Under the pieces are notes generated by a model. That model was not told where the DNA came from and searched no databases. It saw only the letters and a list, made by a program, of their open reading frames with translations. Below are positions 7,994 to 16,636 of a DNA stretch of 44,125 nt, in pieces; the stretch's first letter is position 1, and every line of letters begins with the position of its first letter. The DNA is from Chloroflexota bacterium (GTDB taxonomy: Bacteria > Chloroflexota > Dehalococcoidia > SHYB01), in contig VGPF01000017.1 of the NCBI GenBank assembly GCA_016875535.1, positions 1-44,125 on the forward strand. Reading direction: 5' to 3'. Position numbers and translations under genes: made by a program.

Positions 7994-8572
7994 ATGTTCA
8001 CAGGCATAATCGAAGAGCTTGGGCGCGTGGAGGCCATGAAGAACGGCGACCTCCGCATCGCCGCGAAGACCGTGCTCAAAGGCACCAAGCTCGGCGATAG
8101 CATCTCGGTCAACGGCGCGTGCCTCACGGTGACGCGCCTTACCAAGGATGGCTTTTCCGTCCACGTGGTCCCTGAAACCTTCCGCCGCACCGACCTCGGC
8201 GCGCTGAAGCCGGGTTCACCCGTGAACCTGGAGCGCGCGCTGGCCGCGGGCCAACGCATGGGCGGCCACATGGTGCAGGGCCATGTGGACGGGACGGGAA
8301 CGATCGCGGCGATCAAGAAAGAGAAGAACGCCCTGCTGATACGCTTCACAGCCCCTGGAAAGATCCTGCGCTACGTGGTGGAGAAGGGCTTTATCGCCAT
8401 AGACGGCGTGAGCCTCACGGTGGTGAGCGTGGACGGCAGAGGCTTCACCGTGACGCTCATCCCCTTCACGCGCACGCACACCGTGCTGGGGAGCAAGCGG
8501 GTGGGCCATCACGCCAATCTGGAGATTGACGTGATGGCGAAGTACGCGGAGCGGCTGGCGAAGCGGCGGTAG
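7994..8572 (+). CDS. ribE: Riboflavin synthase (alpha chain)
   Basis: A 192-residue riboflavin synthase, which dismutates two lumazine molecules to riboflavin. The protein shows the expected tandem repeat of two lumazine-binding barrels: the first begins MFTGIIEELG with GDSISVNGACLTV, the second follows GGHMVQGHVDGTGTI with GFIAIDGVSLTVV. Length is slightly under the usual 200-215. It follows ribD by 15 bases and is probably co-transcribed with dcd and ribD. It converges with the tRNA thiolase gene 20 bases downstream without a clear terminator between. Confidence 0.92.
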   Translation: MFTGIIEELGRVEAMKNGDLRIAAKTVLKGTKLGDSISVNGACLTVTRLTKDGFSVHVVPETFRRTDLGALKPGSPVNLERALAAGQRMGGHMVQGHVDGTGTIAAIKKEKNALLIRFTAPGKILRYVVEKGFIAIDGVSLTVVSVDGRGFTVTLIPFTRTHTVLGSKRVGHHANLEIDVMAKYAERLAKRR

Positions 8573-8592
8573 GGCAAGCCGAAACGACGGCG

Positions 8593-9540
8593 CTACGATG
8601 CTGTCGGAATGACTGCCTTCCCCTTCGCCTTGGCCGCCTTGGCTCGTTCCCACATACGGCAGAAGGCGCAGACCTCGCCCGTCGTCGGCTCGCCGCACCG
8701 GCTGCAGGCGTTGAGCGTCACCCCCGCCTCATCCCGGTGGAGCACCGGTTGGAGGCTCTTTAAGAAGCCGTCCACAAAGGCCTGCTTTGATCCGGGTGAT
8801 GCCGCCTCGATGGCGTTCAGCGCTTCTTTGTAGACGATGGACTGGGCACCCTGGGCGTTCGGGCACTCCTCTTCGATGTAGTCAATCCCCTTGATAAGCA
8901 CATAGCTCAGCGTCTCGCGCTCGGTGAAGGTGTACAGCGGCTTCACTTTCTTCGCTAGGTGCGGGTGCGTGCTCTCCAGCACCGGCGATTGGCGGGCCAG
9001 GTAGTCCATCTGCCAGTGGAGGACGTTGCCCATCAGCGTAGCCGCCTCATCGTCCAAGTTGTGGCCGGTGGCCAGCACGTTGTAGCCGTGCTCGTGCGCC
9101 ACCTGGTTCAGCAGGTAGCGCTTGGTGAGGCCGCAGCCGGAGCAGGGGACGCGCCGCAGCGCCTTGGAGAGCTCGGAGATGCCTATTAGGCCATCGCCGT
9201 ACTCCGCCCGCACGTCCTTCACAATGAGCGGCAGCCCGCGCTCGCCCGCGAAGGCCATGGCCTTCTCCTTGGAGCGCATCGAGTAGTCGCTGATACCTAG
9301 GTCAATGTAGAGGCCCGCCGTCTGGTACCCTGCGCGGACCAGCACGTCCCACAGCGCCAGGCTGTCCTTGCCCCCGGAGACGGCCACCAGGATCTTGTCC
9401 TGGAGGGTGAACATCTTCTTGGCCTTGATATTCCGCTCCACCTGGCGCTCAAAGAACTCGGTGTAGTGGGGCGCGCAGTAGGCGGCGTGATGCCGCTTTA
9501 GCTCCACCCAGGCGCGCTCTTGGCACTTCAGACAGCGCAT
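8593..9540 (-). CDS. ttuA: TtuA-like tRNA 2-thiolation enzyme (PP-loop, Fe-S)
   Basis: A 315-residue protein of the TtcA/TtuA family that activates tRNA uridine by adenylation and replaces oxygen by sulfur. Features in order: N-terminal zinc finger (Cys3, Cys6, Cys22, His25), PP-loop SGGKDS at 55-60, Fe-S cysteines Cys133 and Cys136 (PCSGCG) with Cys226 (EEECPNAQ), and a C-terminal zinc finger (Cys279, 282, 291, 294). This is the full TtuA/NcsA-type plan, distinct from two-finger-less TtcA. The ThiS-like sulfur carrier immediately upstream (gap 2 bases) matches the TtuB-TtuA logic of Thermus. The exact tRNA position (for example U54) is inferred. Confidence 0.85.
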   Translation of the reverse strand: MRCLKCQERAWVELKRHHAAYCAPHYTEFFERQVERNIKAKKMFTLQDKILVAVSGGKDSLALWDVLVRAGYQTAGLYIDLGISDYSMRSKEKAMAFAGERGLPLIVKDVRAEYGDGLIGISELSKALRRVPCSGCGLTKRYLLNQVAHEHGYNVLATGHNLDDEAATLMGNVLHWQMDYLARQSPVLESTHPHLAKKVKPLYTFTERETLSYVLIKGIDYIEEECPNAQGAQSIVYKEALNAIEAASPGSKQAFVDGFLKSLQPVLHRDEAGVTLNACSRCGEPTTGEVCAFCRMWERAKAAKAKGKAVIPTAS

Positions 9541-9542
9541 GG

Positions 9543-9743
9543 CTACGCGCCCCCCGAGATGGCGGAGAGGATCTCGATCGTCTCGTCATCCTTCACAAAG
9601 GCGTCACGGGTTAGCAGGACCCTGCCCTGGATGGCGATGAAGTTCTCCGGATTGAGCTGGAGCTCCTTCATGATGTCGCTGACTTGCCTGCCGCCCTGGA
9701 TGGCGACCTCGCGGCGGCGCGGCTGGCGGATGATAACCTTCAT
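9543..9743 (-). CDS. ThiS/MoaD/TtuB-like ubiquitin-fold sulfur carrier
   Basis: A 66-residue beta-grasp protein: MKVIIRQPRR opening strand, a central helix, the NPENFIAIQGRVLLTRDAF segment typical of ThiS-like carriers (no Cys, basic surface), and DDETIEILSAISGG near the end. Sulfur carriers normally end in Gly-Gly, which is adenylated and thiocarboxylated; here one Ala follows (SGGA). It sits 2 bases before the TtuA-like gene in the same direction, so it is most likely the sulfur donor for that enzyme. An E1-like activating protein is not in the window. Start fixed by GGAGAGG upstream of the ATG. Confidence 0.8.
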   Translation of the reverse strand: MKVIIRQPRRREVAIQGGRQVSDIMKELQLNPENFIAIQGRVLLTRDAFVKDDETIEILSAISGGA

Positions 9744-9769
9744 AGGCCTCTCCAGGTGACGTACGTAGC

Positions 9770-9775
9770 ATTATA
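9770..9775 (-). promoter_or_regulatory. Candidate -10 box for the sulfur carrier-ttuA operon
   Basis: On the minus strand TATAAT lies 26 bases before the carrier start at 9743. No good -35 is seen at 16-18 bases upstream, so the assignment rests on the perfect -10 and its position alone. Confidence 0.4.
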
Positions 9776-9869
9776 TATCGGACTTCCTGGTATGCGGAGG
9801 CGCACAGGAACCGATTAGCGCAGCGCCGCATCAAACCTACGCACGGGAGGAAAACCCTGGGCTGTACGC

Positions 9870-9898
9870 TTGACTGCGGCCCGGGCCTTCTCTAGTAT
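9870..9898 (+). promoter_or_regulatory. Sigma70-type promoter for the zinc-finger protein
   Basis: TTGACT at 9870-9875 and TAGTAT at 9893-9898 are 17 bases apart. The GTG start at 9930 lies 31 bases downstream with GGAAGAGG between, so promoter, ribosome site and start are consistently spaced. Confidence 0.6.
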
Positions 9899-9929
9899 TC
9901 CTGGTAGGAGATACCGGAAGAGGAACAGC

Positions 9930-10226
9930 GTGGGGAAGCATCGCATCTTCAAGCATAGGCACAGGCATGACGGCGATGACGGCTGTCATGATGCCTCCGG
10001 CTTTGACTGTCGGGAGGTCCACAAGCACGCCTCTGACATGGTGGACGGCGATATGCCGAAGCCCATGGCGGAGCGCATCAGGCAGCACCTTGGCTTCTGT
10101 CCTCCCTGCCAGGCCCTCCTCAATTCCGTAGCCAAGACCGTCGGCCTCGTCAAGAGCGTTCCGAAAGCCAAATGTCCTGAGTCTCTGAAAGCCTCCATCC
10201 TCGAAAAGACCAAGACCGCCAAGTAA
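9930..10226 (+). CDS. Small zinc-finger (anti-sigma HC2-like) protein
   Basis: A 98-residue protein. The N-terminus is unusually rich in His, Lys, Arg and Asp (MGKHRIFKHRHRHDG). Residues about 25-62 resemble the putative zinc-finger (zf-HC2/ZAS) domain of cytoplasmic anti-sigma factors: FDCREVHKHASDMVDGDM, then HLGFCPPCQALL with the H-x3-C-x2-C pattern. There is no transmembrane segment and no adjacent sigma factor, so an anti-sigma role is only a possibility; it may be a free-standing redox or metal-responsive protein. The GTG at 9930 is preferred because of the ribosome site and promoter spacing; upstream codons overlap the -35/-10 region. Confidence 0.65.
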   Translation: MGKHRIFKHRHRHDGDDGCHDASGFDCREVHKHASDMVDGDMPKPMAERIRQHLGFCPPCQALLNSVAKTVGLVKSVPKAKCPESLKASILEKTKTAK

Positions 10227-10274
10227 CCGCCTCCCTTCCTCTCTCCTGCGCGTTCTTCTGAAGCCACCCTCTCC

Positions 10275-10985
10275 ATGCCTCTCTTTCGCAGCAGCCGTAA
10301 CCCCTCCTCATCAAACGCACCCTCAACTAACCCCCTTGCCGAAGGCCGCCGCCTTATGGACGGCGGGCTGTGGAAGGGCGCCATCACCTCCCTCACACAG
10401 CATCTTCGCAGCAACCCCGCTGACACTGACGCCCTCAGCCTTCGCGGTGCCGCTTATGTCATGTCCGGTCGCTATAAGAAAGCGCTCCCTGATCTCGAAA
10501 AGGCCCTGGAGCAGAATCCACGCCACCTAGAGGCCCTTCTCAATCGCGCCGCCGCCTTGGACCACCTCGGCCTGCAACCTGCGGCTCTCAGCGACTACTC
10601 ACGCGCCATAGAAGTAGCGCCGGAAGATGCGCGCACCTGCAACGGCCGGGGCATCGTTTCCATGAACATGCGCGATTTCGAAAAGGCCCTGGAAGACTTC
10701 CAGCAGGCCCTACGGCTGGAGCCCAAGGAATGGCTCCACTACTTCTCGCGGGGGATGGCCCTGTACAACCTCGCCCGCTACCCGGAAGCCATCGCCGATT
10801 TCAATGTGGTCATCCGCCATGAGCCGAAGGAGTCGGAGGCCATTCTCCATCGCGCCCTCTGCTACGCAGCACTGGGCCAGGATGAGAAGGCCCAAGCCGA
10901 TGCCGAGGAGTGCCGCAAGCTCGGCCTGGATCGGAAGGCCGTCAACCGCCTCCTGGACAAGAAGCGGAAGGAACGCGCCGCCTGA
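10275..10985 (+). CDS. Tetratricopeptide-repeat protein
   Basis: A 236-residue cytoplasmic protein made of about five tetratricopeptide repeats after a Ser/Asn-rich N-terminal tail of about 20 residues. Repeats are visible as GLWKGAITSLTQHLRSNP, GRYKKALPDLEKALEQNP, GLQPAALSDYSRAIEVAP, RDFEKALEDFQQALRLEP and ARYPEAIADFNVVIRHEP, each spaced 34 residues. No signal peptide or catalytic domain is present, so it is probably a protein-protein scaffold. Partner unknown. It stands alone between the zinc-finger gene and the unknown protein at 11052. Confidence 0.85.
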   Translation: MPLFRSSRNPSSSNAPSTNPLAEGRRLMDGGLWKGAITSLTQHLRSNPADTDALSLRGAAYVMSGRYKKALPDLEKALEQNPRHLEALLNRAAALDHLGLQPAALSDYSRAIEVAPEDARTCNGRGIVSMNMRDFEKALEDFQQALRLEPKEWLHYFSRGMALYNLARYPEAIADFNVVIRHEPKESEAILHRALCYAALGQDEKAQADAEECRKLGLDRKAVNRLLDKKRKERAA

Positions 10986-11001
10986 CCCGCGATTCCGCTG
11001 A

Positions 11002-11007
11002 TATAAT
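11002..11007 (+). promoter_or_regulatory. Candidate -10 box before the unknown pair at 11052
   Basis: A perfect TATAAT lies 45 bases before the ATG at 11052. The -35 region overlaps the end of the TPR gene and matches consensus poorly. Confidence 0.4.
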
Positions 11008-11051
11008 GATCGCGTCGCACCACATCCCTCGTGACGCCTGGAGTTCGCCCA

Positions 11052-11648
11052 ATGTCTGACGAGATCAAGAGCGCCTATGAAAAGGCCATGGAACGGGTTG
11101 CGGGGCTCAAAGCGCCTACCCCAAAGCAAAAACTCGAATGGGACGGCGTCCCCAAGGGGCAAAAGCTCGCCGCCGACTTTCTGAAGGGGAAAGACGACCC
11201 CCTCTCCGCCCTCAACGCCCACGAGCAATCGCTGCGCCCCTATGTGCTCAAAGGCGCGATTGACGTCCTAGTTGCCAACATCGCCCTCCCGCGGACGCCG
11301 CTAGCGGAAAAGAGCGTGAAGCGCTCCGTGGAAGGCGTCCGCCTCCTCCTTGGGAGCAAGCCTCAGACCAAGGAGATCGTGACGCGCGTCAACTATGTGC
11401 TGGATCAGTACAAAAGCCACGGCGAGCAGCAGCGCCAGCAGGTCCTGCAGCAGCTGAAGCAGCAGTTCGCCATGCAGCTTCAGCAGGCGGCCCAGCAGCG
11501 CGGCGTTCAGGTCCCGCCCAATGCCAATGTGGAGTCCATGCCGGAGTTCCAGCAGGAGTGGCTGCGCGTCCGCGCCCAGCTGGACCAGCAGTACGATGAG
11601 CACCTGGAGAGCTTCCGCGAGGCGATCAAGGCCCTCGTGCAGGTCTAG
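11052..11648 (+). CDS. Unrecognised helical protein, Gln-rich
   Basis: I do not recognise this 198-residue protein. It is soluble and mostly helical, with a conspicuous glutamine-rich amphipathic stretch around residues 118-150 (repeated QQ pairs with Leu and Val) that probably forms a coiled coil. No cysteines, no signal peptide and no known catalytic motif are visible. The ATG at 11052 with CTGGAG upstream is preferred to a GTG at 11031. It ends 2 bases before the next gene, so the two are very likely translated from one message and may act together. Confidence 0.6.
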   Translation: MSDEIKSAYEKAMERVAGLKAPTPKQKLEWDGVPKGQKLAADFLKGKDDPLSALNAHEQSLRPYVLKGAIDVLVANIALPRTPLAEKSVKRSVEGVRLLLGSKPQTKEIVTRVNYVLDQYKSHGEQQRQQVLQQLKQQFAMQLQQAAQQRGVQVPPNANVESMPEFQQEWLRVRAQLDQQYDEHLESFREAIKALVQV

Positions 11649-11650
11649 CT

Positions 11651-12352
11651 GTGGAGAACGCCGAAGAGCGCATCGCCAAAGCCCTGGAGCAGACCAGGGT
11701 CGTCCGCCCGCCCAAGCAGTTCCTGGCCACCTTTGGGGTGACGAATCTCAAGTATTTCCTGGTCACAGAGCCTATCTTCGCCGAGTTCGATGCCAATGCG
11801 GGTCCAGAATCCGTGATCCGCGAAGGGAAGGTCATCGCCAAGCGGCCCGAGGTAGTGACGCCCGGCTATCTCCTCAACCTCCAAGGTTTCGGTGATGAGG
11901 CGCGCCACTACTTCCAGATGATGGCGCGCCAATACGGAACGAATGCTCCCGGCCTGATGTACACCTATCGCAACGAGGTCGGCGGCATGAACATCGTTAG
12001 CGGCGAGCCGGAGACCGTGGCCCAGCGCATCAAGGGCGATCTGGACGGCCGAAGCGAGCACCTCGCCGTCGTCATTAGGGGCCCGGACGAGCTGTGGGAC
12101 GTCGCCCTCCTCAAATTCATCTACGAGTTCACCGCCTCCTCCGTAGCCGGTAACGTCGGCGAATTGAGCGGCCGTGGCCTCCTCGACCCCGACCCCACCG
12201 GCGTCCCCCGCGCTGCCATCGAGCGCATCGAAGCACTCTTCCGCCAAGTCGAGGGCGGCCTAGATCCAACCACCCTCAAGCGGGAGCTGGACCGCTGGGG
12301 CCTATTCCGCCACTATGAAGACCGGTTCTTGGGGCTCTTCAAGAAGCGTTGA
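11651..12352 (+). CDS. Unrecognised conserved-looking protein paired with the gene at 11052
   Basis: A 233-residue soluble protein that I cannot assign. It begins with a helical segment, then a predicted beta-rich middle (GVTNLKYFLVTEPIF, GKVIAKRPEVVTPGYLLNL), and ends in a basic helix (RHYEDRFLGLFKKR). The start is a GTG 2 bases after the upstream stop, so translation is probably coupled. Composition matches the surrounding housekeeping genes, arguing against recent transfer. No active-site motif is recognisable. Confidence 0.6.
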   Translation: MENAEERIAKALEQTRVVRPPKQFLATFGVTNLKYFLVTEPIFAEFDANAGPESVIREGKVIAKRPEVVTPGYLLNLQGFGDEARHYFQMMARQYGTNAPGLMYTYRNEVGGMNIVSGEPETVAQRIKGDLDGRSEHLAVVIRGPDELWDVALLKFIYEFTASSVAGNVGELSGRGLLDPDPTGVPRAAIERIEALFRQVEGGLDPTTLKRELDRWGLFRHYEDRFLGLFKKR

Positions 12353-12382
12353 TTGCCCCTTTCCGGCAGGCGGTGCTAGACT
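12353..12382 (+). promoter_or_regulatory. Candidate promoter for ispH
   Basis: TTGCCC at 12353-12358 and TAGACT at 12377-12382 are 18 bases apart, immediately after the previous stop and 35 bases before the ispH ATG at 12418. Confidence 0.45.
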
Positions 12383-12417
12383 GAAGTCCACCCGCTCATA
12401 ACAGAAGGGACTCGCCA

Positions 12418-13371
12418 ATGGTGCAAACGGCCAAGGAGACGGGAAGTGTCCTCCTCGCGAAGCCACGCGGCTTCTGCGCCGGGGTGGAGCGCGCCATAGA
12501 CATCGTGGAGATCGCCCTGGAGATGCACGGGCGGCCCGTCTACGTGCGCAAGGAGATCGTCCATAACCCACACGTGGTGGAGGACCTGCGCAAGAAAGGC
12601 GCAATATTCGTCGAGTCCGAAGACGAAGTGCCGGAGGGCGCCGTGGTCATCTTCAGCGCCCACGGCGTGGCCCCTGCCGTGCGCAACAATGCCCAAAGCC
12701 GCAAGCTCACCACGATAGACGCTACCTGCCCTCTGGTAACCAAGGTCCACGTTGAGGCCATCAAGTACGTGAAGGAGGGCTTCTCCATCCTCCTCATCGG
12801 CCACGCCGGCCACGATGAGATCATCGGCACCATGGGGGAAGCGCCCAACAGCATCCAGCTCATCGAAGATGTGGAGGACGCCGAAAACGTCAGCGTGAAG
12901 GACCCCAACAAGGTCGTCTGCCTCACTCAGACGACCTTGAGCATAGACGATACGAAGGAAGTGGTGGACGCCCTCAAGCGCCGCTTCCCCAATATGCATA
13001 CCCGGAATGACATCTGCTACGCCACCCAGAACCGGCAGGCGGCAGTCAAGGACCTTGCCAAGCGCGTTGACCTCATCCTCGTCGTCGGCGCGGCGAACAG
13101 CTCCAACTCCGTCCGCCTGATGGAAGTGGCGCGCGCCCAAGGCGTAAAGGCACACCGCATCGCCGACGTGAAAGAGGTACGCCCCGATTGGCTCCAGGGG
13201 GTCGCCTCTATCGGTGTCACCTCTGGTGCGTCAACGCCTGAGGTAAAGGTTACTGAGGTGGTGGACTACCTGAAATCCAAGGGGCACGTCGCCGCCAGGG
13301 AAATCAAGGTCGTTGACGAAAACGTGACATTCTCCCTCCCAAAGGAACTGCGCGACCACCGGAAGAAGTAG
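12418..13371 (+). CDS. ispH: 4-hydroxy-3-methylbut-2-enyl diphosphate reductase
   Basis: A 317-residue IspH (LytB), the last enzyme of the MEP isoprenoid pathway, reducing HMBPP to IPP and DMAPP with an Fe-S cluster. The three cluster cysteines are present: Cys20 in PRGFCAGVERAI, Cys104 in DATCPLVTKVH and Cys200 in NDICYATQNRQ. Substrate-site elements SAHGV and QTTLS are also intact, as are the GAANSSNSVRL and GVTSGASTPE segments. Length is normal. It stands as a single gene with its own candidate promoter. Its presence indicates that the organism uses the MEP route. Confidence 0.95.
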   Translation: MVQTAKETGSVLLAKPRGFCAGVERAIDIVEIALEMHGRPVYVRKEIVHNPHVVEDLRKKGAIFVESEDEVPEGAVVIFSAHGVAPAVRNNAQSRKLTTIDATCPLVTKVHVEAIKYVKEGFSILLIGHAGHDEIIGTMGEAPNSIQLIEDVEDAENVSVKDPNKVVCLTQTTLSIDDTKEVVDALKRRFPNMHTRNDICYATQNRQAAVKDLAKRVDLILVVGAANSSNSVRLMEVARAQGVKAHRIADVKEVRPDWLQGVASIGVTSGASTPEVKVTEVVDYLKSKGHVAAREIKVVDENVTFSLPKELRDHRKK

Positions 13372-13435
13372 TCCGATATGGCCTCTTCCCGGCCTAATCC
13401 TTTTTCCATCAACCGGCGTATCCTAAGCTAGACCC

Positions 13436-15163
13436 ATGCGCTCTCCCTACAGGCGGCTCTGGACTGCCCTCCCCATCGTCGCTATCGCCGCGCTGCTTGT
13501 CGTCTCCTGCGGAAGTGACTCCGGATCCCCCAAGCCGGACACACGCACGCCGCGCCCAACGGCGACCCTTGCGCCCACGGCCACGCCCGCTGAGACGCCT
13601 ACCCCAACGCCGACGCCTCGCCCAACACCGCCGCCCACTGCCGCCGCGCTCAACCCCGTCACCCGCATCATCATCAGCACGACGCAACCTTCCGGCGGCG
13701 CGACAGCCGCCTTGGGAACCATCCAGCGCTTCAGCGCCACCGGCCTGCGCCCGTTGGAGCGCATCACCATCACCCACGTAGGACCCAGCGGCCCCAGCCA
13801 GCGCAAACACCTGCGGCGGAGCACTAGAGACGGAACCATCACCTGGCAGCGCTCGCTCCTGGATAACCAGCCGGGAACGTGGACGGCCCAGCTTCGCGGC
13901 GAGGCCGGCACGCGGTTCGACTATACCTACACCATCGCGCCGCTCGCCTTGCAGACGCGCACCTTCGTCAGCAAAGGGACAGAGTTCCACGTTTATGACA
14001 CCCCGATGGCTGGCATCTTTTTCTACCCCGAGATACCCAACGCCTCCGCGGTTCTTGTGGCGCAGTATCACGATCTAGCGCGCAGGACGATCCTCCCGGC
14101 GCTCAACACCACGCTGGATGACGTCATTGACTTCTACTTGACGCCGAGCGTTGAAAAGATGCTGGCGGAGATACGCAACGGCGGCGCCACGGCCGGCGGC
14201 TATGAAGCAGGCGTCTCTCTCTATAGATACGAGCGCTCCGGCATTTACATTGACATGAGCGCCGACCCGGAGACGATGCCTCACGTGGTAGTGCACGAGA
14301 TGGTGCACCAGATCACCGGGCGCATCGAAGGCAGCCGCCAAGCCCCGCTCTGGTTCATCGAAGGGCTGGCCGACCACTTAGGCCACCAGGCGGCTCTACC
14401 GCTCATGGGCGATGATGAGAGCCTCTGGCGAAGGGTCATGCGCAAGGCGGCCCGGGAAGGCATCCTGGCAAGCCGATGGGTGGACCTCAACGCCCTTGGC
14501 GACTACGACGCCTGGCACAAAGAGACCGACACGAAGCGAATCGAGCAATACTACGCCGAGTCATATGCCGCCATAGACTACATCGCCCGCACCTACGGGA
14601 ACGGCGTCCTTCGCCAGCTCCTCGAAAAGCTGGCCGATAGCCCCAAAGACCTCGATGGCGTCTTCCGCTCGCTCTTCCAGATAGACTCCCATGCCCTCCA
14701 GGAGCAAGTCCGCGCCGATCTGCTTAAGCTCGATGACTTTGAGCTCCGCGCTAAGACCCTGATTGATTACGCCAAGGCCTTCTTCGCCATCGTGGAGGAG
14801 ACCCAGGCCGTCCGCGATAGATGGAACGCCTATATCCGCGAGCGTGATGCCCTTCCCCGTGCTACGCGGGTGGCGCGTGTGACGCAGTTCTTGAGCGAAT
14901 ATCGAGCATTGCGCGTGAAGCTGGAGTCGCTGAGCTTTCCAGGCCCGGCGGGCGAAGCCGCCGCCATCCAGCTTGAGGGCCTGCGCTCCCTTGAAGCAGC
15001 GATGGATTCCTATATCCGCTTCGAGCAGAACGGCCGCCAAGCCGACCTCAACACAGGGAACGATAGCCTGGGTCGCGGGGATAACCTCCACTTCGCGGGG
15101 CAAGATCTGCTCGTGGATGCGCTCACGGACAACAATATCCAAAGAGCAAGAGGTCTTCGGTAA
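13436..15163 (+). CDS. Lipoprotein with gluzincin-type metallopeptidase domain
   Basis: A 575-residue exported lipoprotein. Residues 1-25 form a signal peptide with lipobox VVSC and the lipid-bearing Cys25. Residues about 33-66 are a Thr-Pro repeat linker. Residues about 70-160 look like a beta-sandwich. A peptidase-MA-like domain follows, with zinc motif HEMVH at 287-291 and the third ligand Glu309 in WFIEGLADH, the gluzincin arrangement. The C-terminal 130 residues are helical. It would act outside the membrane on peptides or proteins; the substrate is unknown. It is convergent with pabB. Confidence 0.8.
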   Translation: MRSPYRRLWTALPIVAIAALLVVSCGSDSGSPKPDTRTPRPTATLAPTATPAETPTPTPTPRPTPPPTAAALNPVTRIIISTTQPSGGATAALGTIQRFSATGLRPLERITITHVGPSGPSQRKHLRRSTRDGTITWQRSLLDNQPGTWTAQLRGEAGTRFDYTYTIAPLALQTRTFVSKGTEFHVYDTPMAGIFFYPEIPNASAVLVAQYHDLARRTILPALNTTLDDVIDFYLTPSVEKMLAEIRNGGATAGGYEAGVSLYRYERSGIYIDMSADPETMPHVVVHEMVHQITGRIEGSRQAPLWFIEGLADHLGHQAALPLMGDDESLWRRVMRKAAREGILASRWVDLNALGDYDAWHKETDTKRIEQYYAESYAAIDYIARTYGNGVLRQLLEKLADSPKDLDGVFRSLFQIDSHALQEQVRADLLKLDDFELRAKTLIDYAKAFFAIVEETQAVRDRWNAYIRERDALPRATRVARVTQFLSEYRALRVKLESLSFPGPAGEAAAIQLEGLRSLEAAMDSYIRFEQNGRQADLNTGNDSLGRGDNLHFAGQDLLVDALTDNNIQRARGLR

Positions 15164-15169
15164 GAACGG

Positions 15170-16585
15170 CTAACCGCCGCGCAGCGCCGCCAGGAGCGCC
15201 TTCCCCTTGTCCAGGGTCTCCTGGTACTCCGCCTCCGGATCGGAATCGGCGACGATGCCGCCGCCGACGTGGAAGTGGGCCATGCCGTCCTTCACCACCA
15301 GTGTCCGGATGGCGATATTCAGGTCGAAGTCTCCCGTGGCGCTCAAGTAGCCGATGGCTCCCGTATAGACGCCCCGGCTCACCGGCTCCAGTTCGTCAAT
15401 GATTTCCATCGAGCGTATCTTCGGCGCGCCGGTGATGGAGCCTCCGGGAAACGCGGCCCGCAGGACTTCACCAGCCGTTCTCTCGCTAGGCAAGCGCGCC
15501 TCTATGGTGGAGACGAGGTGATGCACCGTAGGGAAGCGCTCCAGCGCCATCATCTTCGCCACCCGCACACTCCCGATCTCCGCTACGCGCCCAAGGTCGT
15601 TGCGCTCCAGGTCCACGATCATGATGTGCTCGGCGCGGTCCTTGGCGCTGGCCGCAAGTTCCCGCGCCAGCCGCCTGTCTTCGGCAGGCGTCGCCCCGCG
15701 CGGGCGTGTCCCCTTGATGGGGCGCGTCTCCAGCCTCTCGCCCGCGCGGCGAAGGAAGCGCTCCGGCGAAGCGCTGACAACGGCGAAGCTTTCGTACTGC
15801 AGGTACGCAGCGAAAGGCGCTGGGTTGATGCGGCGCAAACGCTGATAGAGCTCCCACGGCGCCCCTCTCCACGGCGCGCTGAAGCGTTGGCTCAGGTTCA
15901 CCTGGTAGATATCCCCCGCTATGATGTGCCTCTTCGCCTCCCTTATCGCGGCGATGTAGCCGCCTTTGGTGAACGTCGCTTCCAGCTTCGCGGAAGATGC
16001 AGCCGGAGCAGGCCCCCTCGCCTCCGGTTGCGGTGGGCCGCCTATGGCTGCAAGCAGTCCCAGCATTCGCTCCTTCGCGCGCCTGGCCCGCTTCGCCGCC
16101 GTGCGTTCAGGCAGGCCCGTTGAGATGGCGTACGCCTTTCGCGTCACGTGGTCATAGGCGATGAGCGAATCGTACCAGCACAGCACTGATTCCGGCAGCT
16201 TCAGGTCGTCCTGCGGGCGGTCCGGCAATCGTTCGATGAGGCGACCGAGGTCATAGCCTAAGTAGCCCACTGCGCCGCCGATGAAAGGTACTGGGTAATC
16301 GCCCTTTGGGACGGGATACCGCCCAAGCAGGTCGTCTATCACATCAAAGGGGCCGGCCGTGAAGGTGCGTTTGCCCTGGCCGCCGATGACTTCAACCCTC
16401 CGCCCACTGCTCTTCACAACAAGGAAGGGGTCGCCGCCCAGAAAGGAATAGTGCCCGATCCGGCCATAGCCGCGCCCGCTCTCCAGCAGGAAGGGAAACG
16501 GCTGAGCGAGGAAGCGCTCAAAGAGCCGCGCAGGCGAAGGGGCGCGAGGAAGCTCGCGGATGAGGATGGGAGAAGACATAGGCAA
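15170..16585 (-). CDS. pabB: Aminodeoxychorismate synthase component I
   Basis: A 471-residue chorismate-utilising enzyme. The catalytic domain is complete: YIAAIREAKRHIIAGDIYQVNLSQRF, SASPERFL, RTRP-type PIKGTRPRG, IVDLERNDLGR, FPGGSITGAPK and the C-terminal GGGIVADSDPEAEY. Lys291 in PIKGT is the PabB hallmark (TrpE has PIAGT), so this is para-aminobenzoate/folate synthesis and not tryptophan synthesis. The N-terminal LLESG tryptophan-pocket element is present. No PabA glutaminase or PabC lyase lies alongside. It is downstream of the HbpS-like gene on the same strand. Confidence 0.9.
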   Translation of the reverse strand: MPMSSPILIRELPRAPSPARLFERFLAQPFPFLLESGRGYGRIGHYSFLGGDPFLVVKSSGRRVEVIGGQGKRTFTAGPFDVIDDLLGRYPVPKGDYPVPFIGGAVGYLGYDLGRLIERLPDRPQDDLKLPESVLCWYDSLIAYDHVTRKAYAISTGLPERTAAKRARRAKERMLGLLAAIGGPPQPEARGPAPAASSAKLEATFTKGGYIAAIREAKRHIIAGDIYQVNLSQRFSAPWRGAPWELYQRLRRINPAPFAAYLQYESFAVVSASPERFLRRAGERLETRPIKGTRPRGATPAEDRRLARELAASAKDRAEHIMIVDLERNDLGRVAEIGSVRVAKMMALERFPTVHHLVSTIEARLPSERTAGEVLRAAFPGGSITGAPKIRSMEIIDELEPVSRGVYTGAIGYLSATGDFDLNIAIRTLVVKDGMAHFHVGGGIVADSDPEAEYQETLDKGKALLAALRGG

Positions 16586-16636
16586 GAATCATAGCAAGAA
16601 GAAGCCGATGGAAATGAACAGAATCAGGGGGAACTG

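Noticed and set aside
13540-13640. Possible DNA tandem repeat
   Set aside because: It encodes the Thr-Pro linker of an exported lipoprotein; the periodicity follows from codon use.
15170-16585. Anthranilate synthase TrpE
   Set aside because: The PIKGT motif with Lys identifies PabB; TrpE has Ala at that position, and no trp genes are nearby.
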